Below, one piece after another: positions 1-7,189 of a stretch of 34,206 nt of DNA (positions are counted from its first letter, which is position 1; each line of letters opens with the position of its first letter). The translations under genes and the position numbers were made by a program. Below the pieces are notes generated by a model that was given only the letters and a program-made list of their open reading frames with translations, made no database searches and was not told where the DNA came from. This stretch comes from Caballeronia udeis (GTDB lineage Bacteria > Pseudomonadota > Gammaproteobacteria > Burkholderiales > Burkholderiaceae). Location of the stretch: positions 1-34,206 of the forward strand of contig NZ_FCOK02000096.1 of assembly GCF_001544555.2 (NCBI RefSeq). The letters run 5' to 3'.

Positions 1-36
1 GCTTTCGCGTCGCTGCATCTGCAGCACAGAAACGAG

Positions 37-65
37 ATTATGTCCTGCGTTTCGCTTTTCGTCAA
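37..65 (-). promoter_or_regulatory. Strong sigma70-type promoter facing left, probably of an rRNA operon
   Basis: On the minus strand a -35 box TTGACG (65 to 60) is followed after exactly 17 nt by a -10 box CATAAT (42 to 37). An A-rich stretch lies just upstream of the -35 (about 66-80), as in UP elements. The initial transcript would start near position 30 and run out of the window. The text after the -10 (CTCGTTTCTGTGCTGC) resembles Burkholderia 16S rRNA leaders as I remember them; that attribution is inference, the promoter boxes are seen directly. Confidence 0.6.
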
Positions 66-621
66 CAGGTTTTTTACCGCTTCGTGACAAACATCATCTC
101 GACCACCTGGACTTTTCAATTCCCTCGAAGGGCCGTCCTGCTTGGCTCTCCCGCTACCGAAATTGAACAGCTAACGCCTTTACTTCCCGCTTCTCTTCGC
201 CTCATCCAGAAGCGAAGAGGCCGAATTCTAGTGCCCTCCCTGACGTTGCGCAAGAGGTTTGTGAAAAGAATATTAAGAGCACGTGAAGAGTCCGCGCGAA
301 TCCGGCGAAATACGAGGAAGAACCAGACGCGTAGCTGATTGCTATCACGAAGACTTCCTGAAGGAACGTCGAGGTCGAATCAGGGGCCAACTCGCCACCG
401 ATCACGCTCTTGAGCATCGGACCGCGAGTATTCGCGCCCGGAAGAGCGTGCGGTTTACCTGGATCTCCCGCAGCATCGTTTCGGAAATTTGCTCCCGGAC
501 GCCATCTCAGAAACGGACCCGCTCTTCGGACCACATCCTGCTTTGCAGCGGGCGGCGACGCGAATGTCCCGCCAGGAACCACGCCAATTGCGCTATTCAA
601 CGCCAAACGGTTCAATGCCCG
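66..621. other. Intergenic region without a supported gene
   Basis: The reading frames here have no ribosome binding site, no recognisable motif and overlap both strands. One minus-strand frame would run from inside the terminator hairpin at 633-663, which argues against it being translated. The only structure seen is an 8-bp perfect inverted repeat (193-200 with 212-219, 11-nt loop) with no T tract. The region probably serves as spacer and upstream sequence for the promoter at 37-65. Confidence 0.5.
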
Positions 622-663
622 CCAAAAACAAAAACCCCGCGAACCGTTACCGGGCGCGGGGTT
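622..663 (-). terminator. Rho-independent terminator after tRNA-Thr
   Basis: A 9-bp perfect GC-rich inverted repeat (AACCCCGCG at 633-641, CGCGGGGTT at 655-663, 13-nt loop) is followed on the minus strand by a T-rich tail (TTTTTGTTTTTGG, 634 to 622). It sits 34 nt beyond the tRNA 3' end and would end the sspA-sspB-tRNA transcription unit. Confidence 0.85.
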
Positions 664-697
664 GAACAGCATCTTGATACATCATGAAACGCTAAAC

Positions 698-773
698 TGG
701 TGCCGGCTGCAGGACTCGAACCCGCCACCTTCTGATTACAAATCAACTGCTCTACCTGATGAGCTAAGCCGGC
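698..773 (-). tRNA. tRNA-Thr (anticodon TGT)
   Basis: The 76-nt minus-strand sequence folds as a cloverleaf. The acceptor strands GCCGGCT and AGCCGGC pair perfectly and are followed by A and an encoded CCA (700-698). The D-arm contains AGCTC...GAGC, the anticodon loop is TTTGTAA giving anticodon TGT (reads ACA, and ACG by wobble), and the T-arm is GCGGG-TTCGAGT-CCTGC. The anticodon stem has a U-G pair and an outer G-A mismatch, so it is slightly weak but normal in its loop. It lies 18 nt beyond the sspB stop in the same direction and may be cotranscribed and processed out. Confidence 0.95.
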
Positions 774-791
774 GAAGTCAGCGATTCTACT

Positions 792-1307
792 TCATTTGAC
801 GACCTTGAGGTGGCCTCGACCAGATGATTTAGATCCATCGTCGTCAGGAGGAGACTCATCGTCATCTCGTGCCTCTCGTGCAGACGCTGCCGTCTCACGT
901 TGCTCGATCCGTTCAGACCCACTTTCGTCCGGACCCAGCTCCGACGATCGCGGCCCGTCCTCGCCCGACACGTCCGGCGCCGCACCAATCGCAGCGGGAT
1001 CAACGGGAAAGGCCATGCCCTGGCCATTCTCTCGTGCATAGATAGCCAGCACGTTGGTGACCTGCACCTCGATCTTGTGCGACTTGCCAGAAAAGCGCGC
1101 ACTGAATTCGATCCACTCGTTACCCATCTGCAACTGGCTCGTAGCCTCGAAGCTGATGTTCAGAACGATCTCGTCGTTGCGCACGAATTGACGCGGCACG
1201 CGCGTGCCGTTGTCGACCCGCACCGCGATATGCGGCGTAAAGCCGTTATCCGTGCACCACTCATAGAGCGCGCGCAGTAGATAAGGCTTGGTGGATATTT
1301 CTTGCAT
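792..1307 (-). CDS. sspB: ClpXP protease specificity-enhancing factor SspB
   Basis: This cytosolic adaptor delivers ssrA-tagged proteins to the ClpXP protease. The 171-residue product opens with the family pattern (KPYLLRALYEWC near residue 7, then TPHIAV and the VLNIS strand) and a globular domain of about 110 residues. A long acidic and Ser-rich linker follows. The last seven residues, GHLKVVK, match the ClpX-docking tail of E. coli SspB (LRVVK), so both adaptor ends are intact. Start chosen at the ATG at 1307 behind GAGGG with about 8 nt spacing. It follows sspA by 63 nt, the usual sspA-sspB pairing. Confidence 0.95.
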   Translation of the reverse strand: MQEISTKPYLLRALYEWCTDNGFTPHIAVRVDNGTRVPRQFVRNDEIVLNISFEATSQLQMGNEWIEFSARFSGKSHKIEVQVTNVLAIYARENGQGMAFPVDPAAIGAAPDVSGEDGPRSSELGPDESGSERIEQRETAASAREARDDDESPPDDDGSKSSGRGHLKVVK

Positions 1308-1332
1308 CGACTTGCCCTCTATCGAAGGGGAG

Positions 1333-1353
1333 CGCGCCGGTAAAGCCGGCGCG
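1333..1353. repeat. GC-rich intercistronic hairpin between sspA and sspB
   Basis: Perfect 8-bp inverted repeat CGCGCCGG (1333-1340) and CCGGCGCG (1346-1353) with a 5-nt loop, in the 63-nt gap between the two genes. No T tract follows on the minus strand, so it is more likely an RNA stability or processing element than a terminator; that role is inference. Confidence 0.5.
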
Positions 1354-1370
1354 TCCCGCCATCGAAAATA

Positions 1371-1982
1371 TTAGCGACGCATCACCTTTTCCGAAGGCGT
1401 CAGCGCTTCGATGTAAGCCGGCCGGCTGAAAATCCGCTCGGCATACTTCATCAACGGCGCAGCGTTCTTCGACAGCTCGATGCCATAGTGATCCAGACGC
1501 CACAACAACGGCGCGATGGCGACGTCGAGCATTGAAAACTCTTCGCCGAGCATGTACTTGTTCTTCAGGAAAATGGGAGCGAGTTGCGTCAGACGATCGC
1601 GGATGGCGTTGCGCGCCTTCTCGTGATTCTTTTCCGCTGCCTTGCCCTTTTCGTTTTCCAGCGTGCCGACGTGCACGAACAGCTCTTTCTCGAAGTTCAG
1701 CAGGAACAAGCGAGCGCGGGCGCGCTGCACCGGATCGGCCGGCATGAGTTGCGGATGCGGAAAACGCTCGTCGATGTATTCGTTGATGATGTTCGATTCG
1801 TACAAGATCAGGTCGCGTTCGACCAGAATGGGCACCTGGCCGTACGGATTCATCACCGCGATGTCTTCCGGCTTGTTGAACAAGTCAACGTCGCGGATTT
1901 CGAAGTCCATGCCCTTTTCGAACAACACCAGCCGGCAGCGCTGGGAGAACGGGCAGGTAGTGCCGGAGTACAAAACCATCAT
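1371..1982 (-). CDS. sspA: Stringent starvation protein A, glutathione S-transferase-like
   Basis: SspA is an RNA polymerase-associated protein with a glutathione S-transferase fold that tunes transcription in stationary phase. The 203-residue product has a thioredoxin-like N-terminal half (VLYSGTTCPFSQRCR at residues 3-17, then MNPYGQVPIL) and an all-helical C-terminal half from about residue 87 (ARARLFLLNF). Two ATGs are adjacent (1982 and 1979); AGGGA lies 9 nt before the first, so 1982 is used. A hairpin with a short U tract separates it from petC upstream, and sspB follows. The petABC-sspAB order is usual in beta-proteobacteria. Confidence 0.93.
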   Translation of the reverse strand: MMVLYSGTTCPFSQRCRLVLFEKGMDFEIRDVDLFNKPEDIAVMNPYGQVPILVERDLILYESNIINEYIDERFPHPQLMPADPVQRARARLFLLNFEKELFVHVGTLENEKGKAAEKNHEKARNAIRDRLTQLAPIFLKNKYMLGEEFSMLDVAIAPLLWRLDHYGIELSKNAAPLMKYAERIFSRPAYIEALTPSEKVMRR

Positions 1983-2024
1983 GATTAAAAGTCCCTTCAG
2001 AAAAACATAAGGGCCAGCGTGCGA

Positions 2025-2048
2025 AAAGCGCCTGCTAGGAGGCGCTTT
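2025..2048 (-). terminator. Intercistronic terminator or attenuator between petC and sspA
   Basis: Perfect 9-bp inverted repeat AAAGCGCCT (2025-2033) and AGGCGCTTT (2040-2048) with a 6-nt loop. On the minus strand the stem ends in TTTT and then CGC, a short U tract. It lies 31 nt beyond the petC stop and 42 nt before the sspA start, so it probably ends part of the petABC transcription and lowers read-through into sspA. Confidence 0.6.
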
Positions 2049-2079
2049 GACGACGCTGACCCACACCGATCGCGGCGTG

Positions 2080-2832
2080 TTATTTAATTTGCTTCCAGTA
2101 TGCCGCGTTGAGGCGCCACGCCAGAAAGCTCAAAACTCCCAAGAACATCAGGACCCAGACACCCAGTTGCTTTCGCTCCTGCTGGGCCGGTTCCGCCATC
2201 CACGAAAGGTACGAAACCAGATCGGCCATAGCCGAATCATAATCTACTGGCGACATCGTCCCCGGAGTCACTTGGGTATAACCCGCGAAATGTTTGGTCT
2301 TTTCACCGGTTTTTTCGTCGACTTCGGTATCGAATTTCGCCGTCCGTATACCCTGCAACTCCCACAGCACATGCGGCATGGCGACGTTTTCATACACTAG
2401 ATTGTTCCAGCCGGTCGGCCGGGTATCGTCGCGATAAAAACTGCGCAAGTACGTGTAGATCCAATCCTTGCCGCGTGCCCTCGCCTCCACCGACAAATCC
2501 GGCGGCGCCGCCCCGAACCACGTTTTTGCGTCATCGGGGCGCATGGCGATCGTCATCGTGTTACCGACCTTGTCCGTGGTGAACAGCAAATTCGCCTGGA
2601 TCTCCTTCGGATCGATGCCGATATCCGTCAGCCGGTTGTAACGCATCAAATTTGCACTGTGGCAATTCAGACAATAGTTTACAAACAATTTTGCGCCATG
2701 TTGAAGCGAAGCAAAATTTTCGGAGCTATCGGGCGCGGCGTCTAGCGGAACTTCCTGCGCGTGCGCCGGCGTCAAGCCAAACGACAGCAGCGCCGCGCCA
2801 ATCACCGCGAGGGTAGAAAACCATTTTCTCAT
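2080..2832 (-). CDS. petC: Ubiquinol-cytochrome c reductase, cytochrome c1 subunit
   Basis: Cytochrome c1 carries electrons from the Rieske protein to soluble cytochrome c in the bc1 complex. The 250-residue product has a Sec signal peptide (residues 1 to about 25, ending AHA-QE), a single haem-binding motif CLNCH (C54, C57, H58) and one C-terminal membrane anchor (LGVWVLMFLGVLSF, about 222-235). Start: ATG at 2832, with AGGAG 8 nt upstream; another in-frame ATG at 2838 lies only 2 nt from that site and is less likely. It is the last gene of petABC, 32 nt after petB. Confidence 0.95.
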   Translation of the reverse strand: MRKWFSTLAVIGAALLSFGLTPAHAQEVPLDAAPDSSENFASLQHGAKLFVNYCLNCHSANLMRYNRLTDIGIDPKEIQANLLFTTDKVGNTMTIAMRPDDAKTWFGAAPPDLSVEARARGKDWIYTYLRSFYRDDTRPTGWNNLVYENVAMPHVLWELQGIRTAKFDTEVDEKTGEKTKHFAGYTQVTPGTMSPVDYDSAMADLVSYLSWMAEPAQQERKQLGVWVLMFLGVLSFLAWRLNAAYWKQIK

Positions 2833-2864
2833 CGTCATGTCTCCTGTTGCTGTCTGGGCGCGGG

Positions 2865-4247
2865 TCAATGCGGCTTGAACCGCACGCGGTCGGGCGGCTG
2901 CTTGAAGCGGCCGCGCGTCGTCCAGAAGGGCATGCCGAGGAAAAACGCGAAATAAATCAACGCACAAATCTGCGCGATCAGCGTGCTCGCCGGCGACGGC
3001 GGTTTCGTGCCCAGATAGCCCAGCACCAGGAACGCAAACACGAAGACGCCGTAGAACACCTTGTGGAAAAGCGGCCGGTACCGGATCGATTTGACGGGAC
3101 TTCGATCAAGCCATGGCAGGAAGAACAGCGACACCACGGCCGTGCCCATCACCACCACGCCCCAGAATTTCGATTCGGTCAGCGCCATGAACACGACCAG
3201 CAGCAACGCCAGCACCGGCAAGCCAAATCGCCATTTTCCACGCGCTCGCAGCAGCGCCAGCACGCCCAGCAAAGCAACCACGATCATCAGCACGATCTTG
3301 AACGGGTCGGTGGTCGCGCGCAGCATGGCGTAGAAGGCGGTGAAGTACCACACCGGCGCGATCTCGTTCGGCGTCTGCAGCGAGTTCGCCGGCACGAAGT
3401 TATTGGCTTCGAGGAAGTAGCCACCCATTTCCGGCGCGAAGAAAATAATCGCGGCGAAGATGAACAGGAACACGCAGACGCCCATGAAGTCGTGGACGGA
3501 GTAGTACGGATGGAAGGGGATGCCGTCGAGAGGAATGCCCTTTTCGTCCTTCTTGGCCTTGATCTCGATGCCGTCCGGATTATTCGAGCCCACTTCGTGC
3601 AACGCGACCAGGTGGGCAACCACCAGACCGATCAGCACGAGCGGAATGGCGACCACATGGAACGCGAAGAAGCGGTTGAGCGTCACGTCCGACACCACGT
3701 AATCGCCGCGAATCCAGAGCGACAGATCCGGGCCGATGAACGGAATGGCCGAGAACAGGTTCACGATCACCTGTGCGCCCCAGAACGACATCTGGCCCCA
3801 CGGCAGCAGGTAACCGAAGAACGCTTCGGCCATCAGGCACAGGAAAATCGCGCAGCCGAAGATCCACACGAGTTCGCGCGGCTTGCGATACGAGCCGTAC
3901 AACAGCCCGCGAAACATGTGCAGATACACGACGACGAAGAACATCGACGCGCCGGTAGAGTGCATGTAGCGGATCAGCCAGCCCCACGGCACCTCGCGCA
4001 TGATGTATTCGACCGATGCAAACGCAAGCGTCGCATCGGGCTTGTAGTTCATCGTCAGGAAGATGCCGGTGACGATCTGGTTCACGAGCACGAGCAGCGC
4101 CAGTGAGCCAAAGAAGTACCAGAAATTGAAATTCTTCGGTGCGTAGTACTCGGAAACGTGCGTCTTCCAGGTCGATGTCAGCGGAAAGCGCCGGTCGATC
4201 CAGCCCAAAAACCCTGTTGTTTCCACTTCTTTATCGGTCGCCGCCAT
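2865..4247 (-). CDS. petB: Ubiquinol-cytochrome c reductase, cytochrome b subunit
   Basis: Cytochrome b is the membrane core of the bc1 complex and holds the two quinone sites and haems bL and bH. The 460-residue product has the eight core helices plus a C-terminal extension with two or more hydrophobic segments after about residue 330. Haem-ligand candidates are H96 and H110 in helix B and H197 and H212 in helix D. The Qo-site motif, usually PEWY, reads PVWY at 298-301. The start codon overlaps the petA stop by one base (TAATG), so the two are probably translationally coupled. SNNPDG after helix D is characteristic of the family. Confidence 0.97.
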   Translation of the reverse strand: MAATDKEVETTGFLGWIDRRFPLTSTWKTHVSEYYAPKNFNFWYFFGSLALLVLVNQIVTGIFLTMNYKPDATLAFASVEYIMREVPWGWLIRYMHSTGASMFFVVVYLHMFRGLLYGSYRKPRELVWIFGCAIFLCLMAEAFFGYLLPWGQMSFWGAQVIVNLFSAIPFIGPDLSLWIRGDYVVSDVTLNRFFAFHVVAIPLVLIGLVVAHLVALHEVGSNNPDGIEIKAKKDEKGIPLDGIPFHPYYSVHDFMGVCVFLFIFAAIIFFAPEMGGYFLEANNFVPANSLQTPNEIAPVWYFTAFYAMLRATTDPFKIVLMIVVALLGVLALLRARGKWRFGLPVLALLLVVFMALTESKFWGVVVMGTAVVSLFFLPWLDRSPVKSIRYRPLFHKVFYGVFVFAFLVLGYLGTKPPSPASTLIAQICALIYFAFFLGMPFWTTRGRFKQPPDRVRFKPH

Positions 4248-4867
4248 TACGCTTCTCCCTTTTCGTCCCTGCCAATCACGAGTGACGTCGCCGAAGTGAA
4301 CATGTAAGGCGGAATGTCCAGGTTGTCCGGTGCGGGCTTGTTCTTGAACACACGGCCGGACAGATCATAGGTCGAGCCGTGGCACGGGCAGAGAAAACCG
4401 CCGGGCCAGTCGTCTGGGAGATTGGGCTGGGCGCCTTCCTGGAAGCGCGGCGTGGGGGTGCAGCCAAGGTGCGTGCAGACGGCCACGGCAACAAGCAGGT
4501 TCTTGTGATCAGTGCGTGAACGGTATTCGTTATTGCAGTATTCCGGCAGCGGCATGCTGAATACTTTCTTCGACTGCGGGTCGGCGAGTTCGGGATCGGC
4601 CTTCTTCACGTCGGCGAGCATTTCGTCGGTACGGTTCAGAATCCAGACCGGCTTGCCGCGCCAGGCAACCGTCATCAGGTCGCCAGGCTTGAGACCTGAT
4701 ATATCGACTTCGACCGGCGCGCCCGCTGCCTTGGCCTTCTCCGACGGCGCAAACGACCCGACGAACGGGACGCAAGCCGCTACGCCACCGATTCCGCCCA
4801 TTACGGTCGTCGTGATCAGCCAGGTTCGGCGGCTGCCGTCGACGCGTTGATCTTCGTTGTCTCGCAT
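4247..4867 (-). CDS. petA: Ubiquinol-cytochrome c reductase, Rieske iron-sulfur subunit
   Basis: The Rieske protein takes electrons from ubiquinol through a [2Fe-2S] cluster. The 206-residue product shows a twin-arginine signal (SRRTWL at 12-17) followed by a membrane anchor (about 17-40), and the cluster boxes CTHLGC (131-136) and CPCHGS (160-165), giving two Cys and two His ligands plus the disulfide Cys pair. The Tat signal fits the tatABC genes present in this window. Start taken as ATG at 4867; an in-frame GTG at 4879 is possible. First gene of petABC; a TATAAA box at 4897-4892 could be its -10, without a convincing -35. Confidence 0.96.
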   Translation of the reverse strand: MRDNEDQRVDGSRRTWLITTTVMGGIGGVAACVPFVGSFAPSEKAKAAGAPVEVDISGLKPGDLMTVAWRGKPVWILNRTDEMLADVKKADPELADPQSKKVFSMPLPEYCNNEYRSRTDHKNLLVAVAVCTHLGCTPTPRFQEGAQPNLPDDWPGGFLCPCHGSTYDLSGRVFKNKPAPDNLDIPPYMFTSATSLVIGRDEKGEA

Positions 4868-4930
4868 CACACGCCCCACTTCTGAGTTGGATTTATACCG
4901 TCAGTTCGTTCTACCGACGCTAGTGTGCGC

Positions 4931-5040
4931 GAATGGAGTCGTCATTTACAAGAGTTGAATAGCAAAAAACGCTCGAAGTCCTTCATTCTTAAGGGTTTCC
5001 CCGCACTTATCGTGACTATCGAATGAAGGGGTCATTTAAC
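4931..5040. repeat. Two imperfect direct repeats upstream of petA
   Basis: A 20-nt segment at 4931-4950 recurs at 5021-5040 with 15 of 20 bases the same (shared GAATG, GTCATTTA). Starts are exactly 90 nt apart. A 9-nt inverted partner (CCTTCATTC at 4980-4988 against GAATGAAGG at 5021-5029) lies between. All sit in the 204-nt gap between petA and the NIF3-like gene. They could be operator half-sites for petA, but no regulator can be named. Confidence 0.4.
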
Positions 5041-5071
5041 CCATTCGATTATTTATTGCACCGCAAGATAA

Positions 5072-5818
5072 TCACACGGGATTATCAATATCGATAAAGA
5101 CATGCTCGATATCGAAATGCTCGGCCACATGGGCGCCGAGCGCCTGGACGCCGTACCGTTCAGTGGCATGATGCCCTGCCGCAACGTAGGCCACGCCGCT
5201 TTCCGCCGAGATGTGCATGGTCTGCTCGGAAACTTCGCCGCTGATGTAGACGTCGGCGCCGGCGGCAATGGCTTCATCGAAAAAGCCCTGCGCGCCGCCT
5301 GTGCACCACGCTACGCGACGCAGCTCCCAATCCGGATTGCCGAACACGAGCGGCTTGCGCCCGACTTCGTTCTCGACCGTGGCGGTGAAATGCTCAAGCG
5401 ACAACGGCACGGGCAACGACGCGATCCAGCCGAGTTCCTGGTCGCCGAAACGGTTGTCCGCGATCAAGCCAAGACGCGCGCCGAGCTGGGCGTTGTTGCC
5501 GAACTCGGGATGCGAATCGAGCGGAAGGTGGTACGCGAACAGGTTGATGTCATGCTCGAGCAGCGTCTTCAGCCGTCGGTATCTGCGTCCGGTGACCTGC
5601 GGCGCTTCGTTCTTCCAGAAGTAGCCGTGGTGTACGAGCACGGCGTCGGCGCCCCACTCGATGGCCGCGTCCAGGAACGCTTGCGACGCCGTGACGCCGG
5701 TCGCCAGTTTGCTCACGCGACGTGAGCCTTCAACCTGCAGACCATTCGGGCAATAGTCCTTGAAGCGCCCGATTTCAAGCAGATTGTTCAGATACAATTC
5801 TAGTTCGATCCGATCCAT
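5072..5818 (-). CDS. NIF3/YbgI family dinuclear metal-centre protein
   Basis: The 248-residue product belongs to the NIF3-like family, cytosolic proteins that form toroidal hexamers with two metal ions per subunit. Some members are called GTP cyclohydrolase 1 type 2, but the true reaction is unsettled. Visible family blocks are CPNGLQVEG near residue 23, the metal-site motif VHHGYFW near 62, HLPLDSHP near 96 and the C-terminal GHHATER near 215. Start at ATG 5818 behind AGAGG, about 5 nt spacing. It is divergent from the HtrA protease with 20 nt between the start codons, so their promoters must lie partly inside each other's coding region. Confidence 0.9.
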   Translation of the reverse strand: MDRIELELYLNNLLEIGRFKDYCPNGLQVEGSRRVSKLATGVTASQAFLDAAIEWGADAVLVHHGYFWKNEAPQVTGRRYRRLKTLLEHDINLFAYHLPLDSHPEFGNNAQLGARLGLIADNRFGDQELGWIASLPVPLSLEHFTATVENEVGRKPLVFGNPDWELRRVAWCTGGAQGFFDEAIAAGADVYISGEVSEQTMHISAESGVAYVAAGHHATERYGVQALGAHVAEHFDIEHVFIDIDNPV

Positions 5819-5838
5819 GAATTCCTCTATTCCATCAA

Positions 5839-7062
5839 ATGCTTAGACGCTTCTGGCTGTTTTTTGCCCAAGCGGTGACCGTGCTTTTGGCGCTGATGTT
5901 CATCGTCGCGACCTTGAAACCGCAGTGGCTTCAACGCCAGGGAACGTTCGGCAAGCAACTCGCCGAACCGATCGTCGCGTTGCAGGAAGTTGCGCCGAGC
6001 ATAGGTTCCCGGCCTGCCCAGTCGTCCTATGCGGATGGCGCGCAGAAAGCCATGCCCGCCGTGGTCAACGTGTTTTCGAGCAAAGACGGCACGTTACCGC
6101 CCGATCCGCGCGCGAAAGACCCGCTGTTCCGCTATTTCTTCGGTGACAAGAACAAGCGTAAGGGCGACGAAACGCCGGCGTCGAATCTCGGCTCAGGCGT
6201 GATTGTCAGCTCCGAAGGCTACATTCTAACGAACCAACATGTCGTCGATGGGGCTGATCAGATCGAAGTCGCTTTGGCTGACGGACGGACGTCGTCAGCC
6301 AAAGTGATCGGCGTGGATCCGGAAACCGATCTCGCCGTGCTGAAAATCAACATGACGAACCTGCCCACCATCACGCTCGGCCGCATGGACCAGACGCGCG
6401 TGGGCGACGTGGTGCTGGCGATCGGCAATCCGTTCGGGGTCGGGCAGACGGTGACCATGGGGATTGTCAGCGCGCTCGGGCGCAATCACCTCGGCATCAA
6501 TACCTTCGAGAATTTTATCCAGACCGACGCGGCCATCAATCCGGGTAATTCGGGCGGTGCGCTGGTGGACGTGAACGGTAATCTGCTCGGCATCAATACG
6601 GCAATTTATTCGCGTAGCGGCGGCTCGCTTGGGATCGGCTTTGCGATTCCCGTGTCAACGGCGCGCAGCGTGCTGGAAAGCATCATCACCACAGGCACGG
6701 TCACGCGCGGCTGGATTGGCGTGGAACCGCAGGACGTGACGCCGGAGATCGCGGAATCGTTCGGGCTCGAGCAAAAGTCCGGCGCAATCGTGGCAGGCGT
6801 ATTGCAGGGCGGACCGGCCGACAAAGCCGGCATCAAGCCCGGCGACATCCTGATCAGCATCAACGACGACACCATCACCGACACCACGCGCCTGCTGAAT
6901 GTTGTCGCGCAAATCAAGCCGGGGACATCGGTGAAGGTGCATCTGATGCGCAAAAGCAAGGAGCTGGACTTGAGCGTGGTGATCGGCAAACGGCCGATGC
7001 AGCCCAAGCAGCCCCAGCCGCCGGACGATGACAACGGTGGCGGAGATCAAAGCGACGAGTGA
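5839..7062 (+). CDS. Membrane-anchored HtrA-family serine protease with one PDZ domain (DegS/AlgW-like)
   Basis: This is a periplasmic quality-control protease held in the inner membrane. The 407-residue product has an N-terminal hydrophobic anchor (about 5-25) without an obvious cleavage site, a trypsin-like domain with catalytic H134 (TNQHVVD), D164 (ETDLAVLK) and S238 (NPGNSGGA), and a single PDZ domain at about 280-375. The tail is Pro-, Gln- and Asp-rich. One PDZ and an anchor suggest DegS/AlgW, the sigmaE-pathway site-1 protease, rather than two-PDZ DegP; the stress-sensing role is inference. No clear Shine-Dalgarno precedes the ATG, but homologues I know begin with the same residues. 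Confidence 0.92.
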   Translation: MLRRFWLFFAQAVTVLLALMFIVATLKPQWLQRQGTFGKQLAEPIVALQEVAPSIGSRPAQSSYADGAQKAMPAVVNVFSSKDGTLPPDPRAKDPLFRYFFGDKNKRKGDETPASNLGSGVIVSSEGYILTNQHVVDGADQIEVALADGRTSSAKVIGVDPETDLAVLKINMTNLPTITLGRMDQTRVGDVVLAIGNPFGVGQTVTMGIVSALGRNHLGINTFENFIQTDAAINPGNSGGALVDVNGNLLGINTAIYSRSGGSLGIGFAIPVSTARSVLESIITTGTVTRGWIGVEPQDVTPEIAESFGLEQKSGAIVAGVLQGGPADKAGIKPGDILISINDDTITDTTRLLNVVAQIKPGTSVKVHLMRKSKELDLSVVIGKRPMQPKQPQPPDDDNGGGDQSDE

Positions 7063-7118
7063 GGCGACCTGCAGCTCGCCGTGGCCGCGGTGGCGTGCGT
7101 AAGCGTAATACAAAGACA

Positions 7119-7155
7119 AAGGGGCCATTCCAAACGTGGTTTGGAATGGCCCCTT
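7119..7155. terminator. Bidirectional terminator between the HtrA protease and tatC
   Basis: A perfect 16-bp inverted repeat (7119-7134 with 7140-7155, 5-nt loop) lies between two convergent genes. The stem core is GGGGCCATTCC, with AA/TT at the ends and T-rich flanks on both sides (TCGCTTTCTC on the plus strand, GTCTTTG on the minus strand). Confidence 0.85.
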
Positions 7156-7189
7156 CGCTTTCTCACCCGTCATCCGCCTGCTGAAACCC

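Noticed and set aside
202..672. A 156-codon minus-strand reading frame between tRNA-Thr and the left-edge promoter
   Set aside because: It would start inside the terminator hairpin, has no ribosome binding site or family motif, and a plus-strand frame of equal quality overlaps it.
2847..4106. A 419-codon plus-strand reading frame opposite petB and petC
   Set aside because: It is extremely rich in His, Arg, Glu and Gln, as expected for the antisense of a membrane protein gene in high-GC codons, and the minus strand holds unmistakable petB.
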